Origin: Desulfuromonadaceae bacterium
GTDB lineage: Bacteria; Desulfobacterota; Desulfuromonadia; Desulfuromonadales; SZUA-540
Reading direction: 5' to 3'
NCBI GenBank assembly: GCA_003250235.1
Contig: QKGY01000110.1
Coordinates: 1 to 8,185 of the forward strand
Length of the DNA: 8,185 bases
The notes beneath the pieces were generated by a model that ran no database searches, was not told the origin of the DNA, and saw only the letters and a list, made by a program, of their open reading frames with translations. Positions 1 to 6,314 of this stretch are shown piece after piece. Made by a program: the position numbers and the translations under genes. Position 1 is the first letter of the stretch. Every line of letters starts with the position of its first letter.

Positions 1-845
1 AGATAACGGGCTTCGTCTTCATAAACATCCGTATAGACCCATACCTTGCGGATATCGGCAATCGTGTAAAATTCCTCCGCCGCCTTGAACCACTGGTTGC
101 GGGTAACGTTCCGATTCAGGATAAACCCCTCGGACGGGGATCTGACCTGCAGGTAGGGCCTCGCTTTTCGCGTACGGGCCAGTTCCTCGACCTGCTCATC
201 GCCAATTCCGAGATTTTGCAGCGCCTGAACGGCGACGCGAATTTGATTGTCGGCCAGATCCGATTGCTGGTGGCGCAGTTCCCCCCCCAGCTGCTGCTTG
301 ATGCGGTCGATATTGTCGAGGGAAATCAGATATGTGACCTGGGCATTGTAATAAGCAGGGGCGAGTACCTCGGCAAGAATCTGGCCCTTGGAAACAAAGC
401 TCCCCGTCGTCGCATCGGATACCTCTTTGGCCCAGCTGTCGGTCGAGGCGTTGAGGCGAAAAATTCGCGTTTCCTCGGGGACAACCTGACCGTAAAGACG
501 CAAGGTATAGGTCAGCGGCTGGGGCTCCACCCGGGCCAGTTTGACGCCGATCAGCTGGCGGCGGTTTTCGCCGAGCCTGACCGCCCCTTCCGGCAAGGGC
601 GTCTGTGCGGAGGCGTCCTGGCCTTCCCCGTCATCGGCGTAGACGGGTTCAAGCGGCATCCCACAGGGCGCTATGCCCGGTTTGTCCGAGCGGAATCCGG
701 GCGTCATGGGATCCACATAGTAGAGGATCTGCCGCTGACCCTGTGTCTGCGGGGTGCCGGGTGCCTTGTGGGCAAACTTTCCGCCGGCCCAGAAAGAGAG
801 GGCTGCCGCGAGGATAACGATGCTGGCAAAGCCGATCTTCTTCAT
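1..845 (-). CDS. RND efflux periplasmic adaptor (CusB/CzcB-type), N-terminal part
   Basis: This is the membrane-fusion (adaptor) subunit of a heavy-metal RND efflux pump. It would bridge the inner-membrane pump and the outer-membrane channel in the periplasm. I translated 281 residues; the gene runs off the left edge. Residues 1-22 are a hydrophobic export signal or anchor beginning MKKIGFASIV. Residues 41-69 match the heavy-metal-binding domain of CusB-like adaptors: YYVDPM, then PGIAPCGMPLEPVY, with Met47, Cys61 and Met63 as possible metal ligands. Residues 120-173 and about 235-281 fit the two halves of the barrel-sandwich hybrid, including VSKGQIL (151-157), separated by a helical hairpin. 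The ATG at 845 is preceded by GAGGA with a 5-nt spacer. It lies 81 nt downstream of the multicopper oxidase, which points to copper/silver export. The pump and outer-membrane genes would lie beyond the left edge. The family call is firm; the metal is inferred. Confidence 0.88.
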   Translation of the reverse strand, partial: MKKIGFASIVILAAALSFWAGGKFAHKAPGTPQTQGQRQILYYVDPMTPGFRSDKPGIAPCGMPLEPVYADDGEGQDASAQTPLPEGAVRLGENRRQLIGVKLARVEPQPLTYTLRLYGQVVPEETRIFRLNASTDSWAKEVSDATTGSFVSKGQILAEVLAPAYYNAQVTYLISLDNIDRIKQQLGGELRHQQSDLADNQIRVAVQALQNLGIGDEQVEELARTRKARPYLQVRSPSEGFILNRNVTRNQWFKAAEEFYTIADIRKVWVYTDVYEDEARY

Positions 846-877
846 TGCTGTCCTCATTGGTTCAGAAAAACGCAGCA

Positions 878-903
878 AAGAAGGGGTCCGCAGACCCCTT
901 CTT
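878..903 (-). terminator. Hairpin after the multicopper oxidase gene (terminator or attenuator)
   Basis: A perfect 11-bp inverted repeat (AAGAAGGGGTC at 878-888, its complement at 893-903) encloses a 4-nt loop. On the minus strand it starts 24 nt after the oxidase stop codon. The following sequence has TTT, then GCTGCG, then TTTTT, so the U-tract is split and the hairpin may end transcription only partly. It lies between the oxidase and the efflux adaptor, so some read-through could let the adaptor be co-expressed at a lower level. Confidence 0.55.
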
Positions 904-926
904 CGCCCCTCGAAAAATAGATTGCG

Positions 927-3101
927 CTACAGGACCGGCTGCCTTGTTGGCATAACGGTGTAGGTGCGCATCATTTCATTGTCCTCGTGATCGAGGATGT
1001 GACAGTGCCATACATAGCCGACCCCGTTGATCAGAGCGGTCGGGTCGAACGGATAGAGATTGACGCCGGCAGTCGGGGCGCCGGCTCCCGTGACAGGGGC
1101 ATCCTGGGGCGCCCATCTGACGACGACCCGGGTCACTTCGCCCGGATAGGTGATGACCGTGTCCTTCCATCCGAGTTCGTACGGCGCCGGCAACCGGCGT
1201 TTACTCATCTGCAGGAAGGCATTGATCGGAGGATTGCCGCCTATGGCGCCGTCCGCGTTTCGCACATTATACTGACTCGGAGGGCCTCCGCCCGGCAGCA
1301 CCCCGTTGGCCAGCATCAGAGCGTCATACTGATTGATCCAGGTGGCCGCCTGGAACGGGGTGCGATCCAGGAGCTGGAAGCTCACCAAGTGCGTGTGCAT
1401 CGGGTGTGCGTCGGCGGTGATGTTGATGATCTCCCAGACTTCGGTGTCGCCAACGGCCGGAAGCTCCGTTTCGCGACAGAGCGGCGTGCTGCAGCCGACA
1501 GCTGGGTCGGGCGGCGATTTGAGGTTGTACTTGGAGTTGTTCACCACCAGCTCCAGAGGACCGCCTGCGCCGATCACTTCGTTCAGGGTCAGCTGGCGCA
1601 CAATATTGCCTGCCGGAGCAGCCGGCGGCAGAGCCGGAGGCGTGAACCCGCTGAGGATGGGCTCAATCGGTTGCGTCAGGGCCCGGATGGGCGTGCCGTT
1701 GGCGATGGTGGTGTTGGGCAGTCCGGAGGCGTTGGCCACCACGCGGAACTGCATGACGGTATCGGTGCCGTTGGTCGTCGGCTTGGCTCCTCCGGGATAG
1801 GGGGTGCGTGCCGAGTTCTTCATGACGATATTTGTCCCCACGGGCAAAGCCGAGAAGTCGATGATGACCTCATAGCGCTCGCCGGGAGCGATGACGATGT
1901 TGGGTGTCGAGACGGCATTGAGCAGATAGCCGTCGTCGGTGGCGATGGCGATAAAGGGCAGCGCCGGTTGAGGGATGGTGCGGTTGACGACGTTGGCCTG
2001 TACCGGCAGAACGCCGGTCGGAAGCGTGTTCAGCATGGTCAGGTCATAGAACCTGGCGTTGGAGCCGTTGAGCAGTCTGAAGCGGTACTGCCGGGGTTCT
2101 ACATTGAGATACGGCCAGGTCTTGCCGTTGACGACGATGGCATCGCCGATGAATTCCGGAATCCAGAACGGATGGACGGTCGGATTGGGTTGGGGATTCG
2201 AGGCGAGATTGTAGAAAATCTGGCCCGTCGTATCAAAGCTGCGGTCTTGGAGGATGAGCGGAATGTCATGCTGGGGGAACGCCGGCATAACCGCCTGAGG
2301 TGCGTTGGCAGGATTCGGGTCGACGATTTCGTAGACGCCGGCCATGCCGGCAAATACGTTCAGCCGCGTGATTCCGAATCCATGCGGGTGAAACCAGATT
2401 GTCGATTCCTGCTGACCGTTTGGATACTGGTAGACGTTGCTCAGGAACCCTACCCCCGTGATGGTGTTGCCTTGGGTGAACCAGGCATCCGGACCCCCAT
2501 CGAAGGCCGGCGCCACTTCGCCGCCGTGGATGTGAACCGAATCGGGGAGCTCCCCGGTGTAGGGCAGCAAGCCGCAGATCGGGTTGGTGTAATTGCCGAG
2601 GGCGTCGGGCAGGCAGTCGATGCCTCGCGGGTTGGCCCAATCGAGTGTCATGTCGATCGGCAGGATCGCCTGAACGTTGCCGGCCGGATAGACCGGTAAT
2701 TCATTGAGATACGTCGGAGTCGCCGGGTACCCTCTTTGCGCAACCACGACCGGTCCCAGGAAGCTGGGACGGACGCCGCCGGCTGCCACATCCGCATCGG
2801 TCAGATACCCCCACACCCACGAAGGGGTGTTGGCCGGGATGGGCGGGACCGCAAGCGGAACCCCTGTGCTCGGTAAAATCTGGGATTGAAACTCCCTCAG
2901 GTGGAGAGTGTACGCCGGCGTGCCGGTGGCAGATGCCGTAGCATCCACCACGGAAATGTCCCCTGCAACCGGCAAAGGATCGACAAACTTCGGAATCAGA
3001 GTGCCGGGGAGCAGCACCTGGGCAGCTTGTGCGCTGACCATGCCCACCCCGAGCAAAAGAACGACCAATCCCCATGTGAATAATCCCCTCTTCTTGTTCA
3101 T
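927..3101 (-). CDS. Exported multicopper oxidase, CotA/bilirubin oxidase-like
   Basis: This periplasmic or surface multicopper oxidase would oxidise a reducing substrate at a type 1 copper and pass electrons to O2 at a trinuclear centre. Residues 1-27 are a Sec-type signal (MNKKRGLFTW, hydrophobic core, SAQA-A cleavage); there is no twin arginine. All four copper motifs are present: HIHG at 190-193, HPHG at 238-241, HPMHTH at 566-571 and HCHILDHEDNEM at 699-710. Cys700, His566, His705 and Met710 are the type 1 ligands. The segments KFVDPLP (38-44), DAWF (205-208), TRLNVFAGMAG (245-255), GWKDT (644-648) and the last motif follow the CotA pattern. At 724 aa it is about 200 longer than CotA, with insertions before 185 and between 585 and 690. 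Cys163/176 and Cys537/542 could form disulfides. The ATG at 3101 has AAAGGGGGT just upstream. Its substrate (Cu(I), Fe(II), Mn(II) or phenolics) cannot be read from sequence; the neighbouring efflux adaptor favours copper detoxification. Confidence 0.93.
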   Translation of the reverse strand: MNKKRGLFTWGLVVLLLGVGMVSAQAAQVLLPGTLIPKFVDPLPVAGDISVVDATASATGTPAYTLHLREFQSQILPSTGVPLAVPPIPANTPSWVWGYLTDADVAAGGVRPSFLGPVVVAQRGYPATPTYLNELPVYPAGNVQAILPIDMTLDWANPRGIDCLPDALGNYTNPICGLLPYTGELPDSVHIHGGEVAPAFDGGPDAWFTQGNTITGVGFLSNVYQYPNGQQESTIWFHPHGFGITRLNVFAGMAGVYEIVDPNPANAPQAVMPAFPQHDIPLILQDRSFDTTGQIFYNLASNPQPNPTVHPFWIPEFIGDAIVVNGKTWPYLNVEPRQYRFRLLNGSNARFYDLTMLNTLPTGVLPVQANVVNRTIPQPALPFIAIATDDGYLLNAVSTPNIVIAPGERYEVIIDFSALPVGTNIVMKNSARTPYPGGAKPTTNGTDTVMQFRVVANASGLPNTTIANGTPIRALTQPIEPILSGFTPPALPPAAPAGNIVRQLTLNEVIGAGGPLELVVNNSKYNLKSPPDPAVGCSTPLCRETELPAVGDTEVWEIINITADAHPMHTHLVSFQLLDRTPFQAATWINQYDALMLANGVLPGGGPPSQYNVRNADGAIGGNPPINAFLQMSKRRLPAPYELGWKDTVITYPGEVTRVVVRWAPQDAPVTGAGAPTAGVNLYPFDPTALINGVGYVWHCHILDHEDNEMMRTYTVMPTRQPVL

Positions 3102-3220
3102 TTTTTACCCCCTTTCCTCTTTTTCGGTCTGCGTACTTTTTTGTGAAAGCCGTGTCGGTGGAAGCTTTATTCTCCATTTCTATCCATATGCGTAAAATTC
3201 AATAGATCGTCTCCTGCGAT

Positions 3221-3940
3221 TTACATCGGATCGGGGTTCCTCTCGATGGAGAGGAGTTCGATCTCAAAAACCAACACCTTGTTGGGAGGGATGTTCGGTT
3301 CCAGTCCTCCCCGGCCATAGGCCAGTTCCGGCGGAACGTAGAGCGTCCATTCCGAACCCACCTTCATCATCTGCAGGGCTTCGGTCCAGCCTTTAATCAC
3401 CCCGTCGGTCTGTACGACCTGCGGGGCTCCCTTGGAATAGGAACTGTCGAATTCCTTGCCGTCCGTAAACATGGCCCGGTAGTTGACTTTGACAAAGTCC
3501 TCCAGTCCGGGATGGGGACCTTTGCCTTCTTTTCTCACAAGGTATTGCAGGCCGCTTTCCGTCGTCGTGACGCCTTTTCGGTGGGCGTTTTGATCGAGGA
3601 ATTCTTTTGCTTCCTCGGCGTTTTCCACGAGTACCGTTTGAAGTTTTTTCAGCTGAGCATCGCGGCTGTGCTTCTTCAAATCCAGAATCAGGGTTTTCAT
3701 TTCATCCCGATCCAGGGCGGGCTCTTCACCATTGAGCGCGTCCTGCATGCCTTGCTGAAGGGCCTGAAAATCCACCTGAACCTGGTCGTATTTCATGCCG
3801 ATCCCCATCTGGTAGCCGATGCTGTAATTCTCCTTTTTGATTAAAGAGTCCATCTTTGTACCTTCTTCGGCGTGAACGCCGAGAGGAAGGAGCACGAAAA
3901 GGAAGACTCCGAATCGAAGAAGGGGGGGGATGGCATCCAT
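3221..3940 (-). CDS. Exported FKBP-type peptidyl-prolyl cis-trans isomerase (FkpA/Mip-like)
   Basis: This is a periplasmic folding catalyst that isomerises peptide bonds before proline. Residues 1-24 form a signal peptide with a hydrophobic core (FGVFLFVLLPLG) and VHA cleavage. Residues 30-125 match the helical FKBP N-terminal dimerisation domain (YSIGYQMG, then FQALQQGMQDAL, and a charged helix to about 120). Residues 143-232 are the FKBP catalytic domain: VNYRAMFTDGKEFDSSY (152-168), VIKGWTEALQMM (181-192), PPELAYGRGG (203-212), IPPN (217-220) and FEIELLSI (225-232). Usual FKBP active-site positions such as Tyr, Phe-Asp, Val-Ile and Trp are kept. Its 239-aa length fits the FkpA/Mip class. 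The ATG at 3940 follows AAGGAG with a 6-nt spacer. It ends 119 nt before the multicopper oxidase with no clear terminator between, so the two may be co-transcribed and it could assist folding of the oxidase. That partnership is inference. Confidence 0.93.
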   Translation of the reverse strand: MDAIPPLLRFGVFLFVLLPLGVHAEEGTKMDSLIKKENYSIGYQMGIGMKYDQVQVDFQALQQGMQDALNGEEPALDRDEMKTLILDLKKHSRDAQLKKLQTVLVENAEEAKEFLDQNAHRKGVTTTESGLQYLVRKEGKGPHPGLEDFVKVNYRAMFTDGKEFDSSYSKGAPQVVQTDGVIKGWTEALQMMKVGSEWTLYVPPELAYGRGGLEPNIPPNKVLVFEIELLSIERNPDPM

Positions 3941-3971
3941 TAAAAGCTCCTTTCCGTGTGGGACATTCTCA

Positions 3972-3987
3972 TTATCGATATCGATAA
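3972..3987. promoter_or_regulatory. 16-bp perfect palindrome upstream of the FKBP gene (candidate operator)
   Basis: TTATCGATATCGATAA is its own reverse complement and ends 31 bp before the FKBP start codon at 3940. A 16-bp perfect dyad in an A/T-rich promoter-proximal position suits a dimeric repressor or activator site. A TTGAAA box on the minus strand (about 4006-4011) lies upstream and could be a -35 element, with a loose TTTTAT/TATCGA -10 at the edge of the palindrome. If so, protein binding would block the promoter. The regulator is unknown and the promoter boxes are weak. Confidence 0.4.
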
Positions 3988-4045
3988 AAAGGGATTTTAA
4001 AAAAATTTCAATAAGAGTGTTTTTAGTTTATCACCATTTTGGTGG

Positions 4046-4119
4046 ATTTTAGTTAATCCCGCAATTTTGATAGAAATTATTTTAAGCAAGAGAAATGCCT
4101 TTTTGTAATTAACTAAAAT
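4046..4119. repeat. 12-bp inverted repeat pair with 50-bp spacer
   Basis: ATTTTAGTTAAT at 4046-4057 is the exact reverse complement of ATTAACTAAAAT at 4108-4119. A partial direct copy, TTTTAGTT, also occurs at 4021-4028. The arms lie in the AT-rich section of the gap. They could be paired binding sites, the ends of a very small decayed element, or chance in low-complexity sequence. There is no flanking target duplication that I can see. Confidence 0.4.
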
Positions 4120-4132
4120 TACTGCATAAGTT

Positions 4133-4300
4133 ATGTGGCTTTTTTTACAATTGATCCGATGTAAAGTGTTTCGACAGGTTGTTGCCCTTATGGAAGAACC
4201 GAATTGTCCAGTAAAATGGGGTGATTTTATTAATACTTCATTAGTTGATGTTAATGATTGGCGTGAAAGCATATATAACTGCTTGATATTATATGGTTGA
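4133..4300 (+). CDS. Doubtful 55-aa reading frame in AT-rich gap
   Basis: An open frame on the plus strand begins MWLFLQLIRC and ends CLILYG. Its second half, from the internal Met at residue 20, reads like ordinary protein (EEPNCPVKWGDF, then VNDWRESIYN) and uses AT-rich codons unlike the rest of the window. There is no Shine-Dalgarno sequence before either ATG, it matches no family I recognise, and it is the only plus-strand candidate in the window. It could be the tail of a decayed, foreign gene or simply chance. A competing 91-codon frame on the other strand (3997-4272) is equally unsupported. Confidence 0.15.
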   Translation: MWLFLQLIRCKVFRQVVALMEEPNCPVKWGDFINTSLVDVNDWRESIYNCLILYG

Positions 4301-4358
4301 TAGATTTTGTATGCGGGATTCGGATGGCGTAACGGCTGTAAGATATTTCGACATTTGA

Positions 4359-4374
4359 TAATTCGTTAATTCGT
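4359..4374. repeat. Tandem 8-bp duplication
   Basis: TAATTCGT occurs twice with no spacer. It lies in the AT-rich gap about 330 nt downstream of the cytochrome b stop codon. It may be a replication-slippage duplication or a direct-repeat binding site; nothing else supports either reading. Confidence 0.3.
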
Positions 4375-4625
4375 GGCGTCGATTTTCTATTTTTCGAGAA
4401 ATCGCGTTTAAGCCATAGAAATTTAAGAATATATAGGGGGTGGGTCGAAGGAAAATCGAAATGGCGTTTTATGATTTTGCGGCCGATTGATTTTCGGGAT
4501 GCGCGGGGAGAATGGATGCGATAGGCATCGGTGCGGTTCTTTTTGAGTGTCTATGAGGGCTGATGTCCTGTCCGCAGGCCAGTGCGGCCACAGCGGTGCA
4601 TGTTCCCTTCACGGGTACATCTGGA

Positions 4626-4657
4626 AAAAGCCGGCAACAGATACATTGCCGGCTTTT
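4626..4657 (-). terminator. Intrinsic terminator of the FeS-cytochrome b operon
   Basis: A perfect 12-bp stem (AAAAGCCGGCAA at 4626-4637, its complement at 4646-4657) has an 8-nt loop. On the minus strand the GC-rich core GCCGGCAA/TTGCCGGC is followed by TTTTT, the classic rho-independent form. It begins 48 nt after the cytochrome b stop codon at 4706. Because A and T tracts flank both sides it could also work on the plus strand, but no plus-strand gene is present to need it. Confidence 0.88.
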
Positions 4658-4705
4658 CTTCATGCGGTCATTGGCGTTTTCAGCGTTCGTCATCCTGTCC
4701 GATTG

Positions 4706-5320
4706 TCAGATCTCCCATTCGGTATGCCGGTGCTCGGCGTAATTGCGTCGCACCCTGCCGGTTACCATCGAAGGGAGCAGGGGCCGGTTGGCCTTGATGA
4801 GAAAGGCGCCGACATGGAGAAGAAACAGGACGAGGAAAAGCATGGTGGCCACCGTGTGCGTGAGGGTGACGGTCTGAATGAACGCCGGGTCGAGGTTGAT
4901 CAGACCGGTGGCAATAAGCACCAGAGAGGTTGCGCCGATGGCGGCATAGGCCAGTCTCTGCTCAGCCAGGAACTTGCCGCTTGGTGGCTCGGGGGAGCCG
5001 GTCACCATGGCCTTGACGATCTCCAGACTCTCTTTCACGTCGCCCTTTTTCGGCAGAGCGGCGAATTCGCGCCGGCGAAGGTGAAAGACCAGGTGAAAGA
5101 AAACGGCAGCCGTAAAAATGATTGCCGCACAGTAATGCAGACCCTGCTCAATGAGAAAGTCACCCGACCAACTCAGCCCGGGTATTTTGTTGATATTGAA
5201 GCGGGCGTAAAGCGGCATGGTCCCGAAGCCGGAGAAAAGCAGCACAAATCCGCTGATGGCAACGGTCCAATGCGTCAGCCGTACTGCGCGCGTATGACGT
5301 GTCACCTTATTGTTGGTCAT
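4706..5320 (-). CDS. Membrane cytochrome b, FdnI/thiosulfate-reductase gamma-like
   Basis: This is a four-helix di-heme cytochrome b of the formate dehydrogenase gamma / hydrogenase b-type family. It would anchor an FeS partner to the inner membrane and exchange electrons with the quinone pool. Helices fall at about 17-35, 58-80, 124-142 and 151-175. Candidate heme ligands are His17 (RLTHW), His62 in helix 2, and His155 and His169 in helix 4, close to the known E. coli FdnI pattern; His76 and His80 also lie in helix 2. The cytoplasmic or loop segment 82-118 is charged. The length of 204 aa is typical. Its ATG at 5320 lies inside the end of the FeS gene (14-nt overlap) and is preceded by GGGAGG with a 6-nt spacer, so translation is probably coupled. 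It ends just before a strong terminator. No catalytic molybdoprotein gene accompanies it here. Confidence 0.88.
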   Translation of the reverse strand: MTNNKVTRHTRAVRLTHWTVAISGFVLLFSGFGTMPLYARFNINKIPGLSWSGDFLIEQGLHYCAAIIFTAAVFFHLVFHLRRREFAALPKKGDVKESLEIVKAMVTGSPEPPSGKFLAEQRLAYAAIGATSLVLIATGLINLDPAFIQTVTLTHTVATMLFLVLFLLHVGAFLIKANRPLLPSMVTGRVRRNYAEHRHTEWEI

Positions 5321-6290
5321 TACTGTCCTCCCTTTTCGATACCGTTGCTGCGAAGGCCCCGATGACGCCAGCTACCGGGGCGAAAAGGGCGGTCTTTACC
5401 AGAGCGCTGTGCTTCTGCATCACATTGTCGGGTTTATGAAAACGCATGACTTTTTTTGAATCGTTGATGCCATCCATCAACGCCGCGTCGATTTTTTCAA
5501 AGGGGATTTTAGAGACGTAAAGGGTGCCAGTCCCTCCGTGTTCTGTCTTTCCATAGACGTAGCCGGAGTAGGAGGCTGCCAGCTCTTCGGCGTGCCGCTG
5601 GATATCCGGTTTCTTCCCGATGGTCATCGCCTGTTTCGGACACGCGGACATGCAGGCCGGAATTCCCCCCTCGGCCAGCAGGTCCCGGCACAGGTCGCAT
5701 TTATACATAACGCCGCCTCCGACCGGCACAGGGTCGAGATAGGTATAAACGCCGACACCCGCCTGGCGCTGCGGCACGTTCCAGGGGCAAACGGCACGGC
5801 ACTTGGCGCCACCGAAACAGGCCACCGGATCGATATAGACCGGACCGTTCTTGTCTTTCTTGGCCGTTCCGAAAGGGCAGAGCTTGACACAGGGCGGGTT
5901 GTCGCAATGCATGCAGCGCCGGGGAATGTTGACCTGCTCTTCCTTGCCGTCGATGTCGAGATAGACGTTTTCAACGAAGAGCCAATTGTAGGGTGTCAGC
6001 TCATAGGTGATCTCTCTGCGGGTGCTCCAGTCCTCGTGGAAATTCTTCGGCCAGTAGTCTTTGAGCATGGCCGGGTCCGGTTCGGGGAACCGGGATGCAT
6101 TCTTCGTGCGGCAGGCGGCCACGCACAAAGGGGTATTCAGGGCGGAACAGCCGTCGCAGCGGCTCAGATCGATCAGGGTGGCATAGGTGTCGCTGGAATC
6201 GGCAGCCGCCTGTGCCCGGCTTTTGGGGAGTACTGCCGCAGCTGTCGCGGCGCCCATGCCAGCGAGAAAGGTTCTTCGGGAAAATTTCAT
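5307..6290 (-). CDS. Tat-exported 4Fe-4S dicluster subunit (FdnH/HybA-like)
   Basis: This is an electron-transfer subunit of the multi-cluster ferredoxin type, exported folded and held on the outer face of the inner membrane. Residues 1-28 are a Tat signal with SRRTFLAG (4-11) and AQA cleavage. Cysteine groups are C45/C48/C56/C60, C126/C129/C134/C138, C158/C164/C168 and C198/C201/C213/C217. That gives 15 of the usual 16 ligands: Gly161 replaces the second cysteine of the third group (CFGGAKCRAVCP), so one cluster may be 3Fe-4S or use another ligand. A hydrophobic C-terminal stretch (299-316) could be a membrane anchor, as in FdnH and HybA. The ATG at 6290 follows AGGAAG with a 6-nt spacer. 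It overlaps the cytochrome b gene and lies 99 nt downstream of the TetR gene. The pair resembles FeS/cytochrome b subunits of molybdoenzymes, or Geobacter Cbc-type quinone oxidoreductases; its partner is unknown. Confidence 0.9.
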   Translation of the reverse strand: MKFSRRTFLAGMGAATAAAVLPKSRAQAAADSSDTYATLIDLSRCDGCSALNTPLCVAACRTKNASRFPEPDPAMLKDYWPKNFHEDWSTRREITYELTPYNWLFVENVYLDIDGKEEQVNIPRRCMHCDNPPCVKLCPFGTAKKDKNGPVYIDPVACFGGAKCRAVCPWNVPQRQAGVGVYTYLDPVPVGGGVMYKCDLCRDLLAEGGIPACMSACPKQAMTIGKKPDIQRHAEELAASYSGYVYGKTEHGGTGTLYVSKIPFEKIDAALMDGINDSKKVMRFHKPDNVMQKHSALVKTALFAPVAGVIGAFAATVSKREDSNDQQ

Positions 6291-6314
6291 GGTGACTTCC
6301 TGGTAGAGGTGAAA

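Larger units (their letters stand above)
3941..4705. other. Long intergenic region, partly AT-rich, no convincing gene
   Basis: About 765 nt separate the cytochrome b gene from the FKBP gene. From roughly 3960 to 4470 the sequence is much richer in A/T than its surroundings (16 of 60 G/C at 4021-4080, 17 of 60 at 4081-4140). From 4470 to 4705 it returns to the window norm. It contains the cytochrome b terminator (4626-4657), a 12-bp inverted repeat pair (4046-4057 and 4108-4119), an 8-bp tandem duplication (4359-4374), a 16-bp palindrome (3972-3987) and a weak small reading frame (4133-4300, plus). The promoter for the FKBP gene must lie here unless transcription reads through from upstream. 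I see no tRNA or transposase. The AT-rich part could be acquired DNA, a decayed gene or an extended regulatory region. Confidence 0.6.

Noticed and set aside
216..920. 234-codon open frame on the plus strand
   Set aside because: It is antisense to the RND adaptor, which I translated continuously on the minus strand from 845 to 1, and it runs across the terminator hairpin.
987..2699. 570-codon open frame on the plus strand
   Set aside because: It lies opposite the multicopper oxidase, whose translation has a signal peptide and all copper motifs. The plus-strand product is rich in Arg, Gly and Asp with no recognisable domain, as expected from antisense GC-rich DNA.
2701..3177. 158-codon minus-strand frame starting upstream of the oxidase
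   Set aside because: It overlaps the oxidase N-terminus in another frame. The oxidase frame has the good ribosome site, a signal peptide and family similarity; this one has none.
3997..4272. 91-codon minus-strand frame in the AT-rich gap
   Set aside because: No ribosome-binding site, no recognisable domain, Lys/Ile-rich composition typical of stop-poor chance in A/T-rich DNA, and it contains the inverted repeat arms.
4553..4618. Small hairpins (CCGCA/TGCGG and TGTTCCC/GGGTACA) upstream of the terminator, possible small RNA
   Set aside because: The stems are only 5-7 bp and one has a mismatch; I see no promoter or conserved riboswitch core to support an RNA gene.
4469..4693. 74-codon minus-strand frame with a CICC motif after cytochrome b
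   Set aside because: It runs directly through the strong terminator stem and has no family resemblance; CICC is not a complete heme motif.
4547..5365. 272-codon open frame on the plus strand
   Set aside because: It is opposite the cytochrome b gene and reads through its terminator; no recognisable features.
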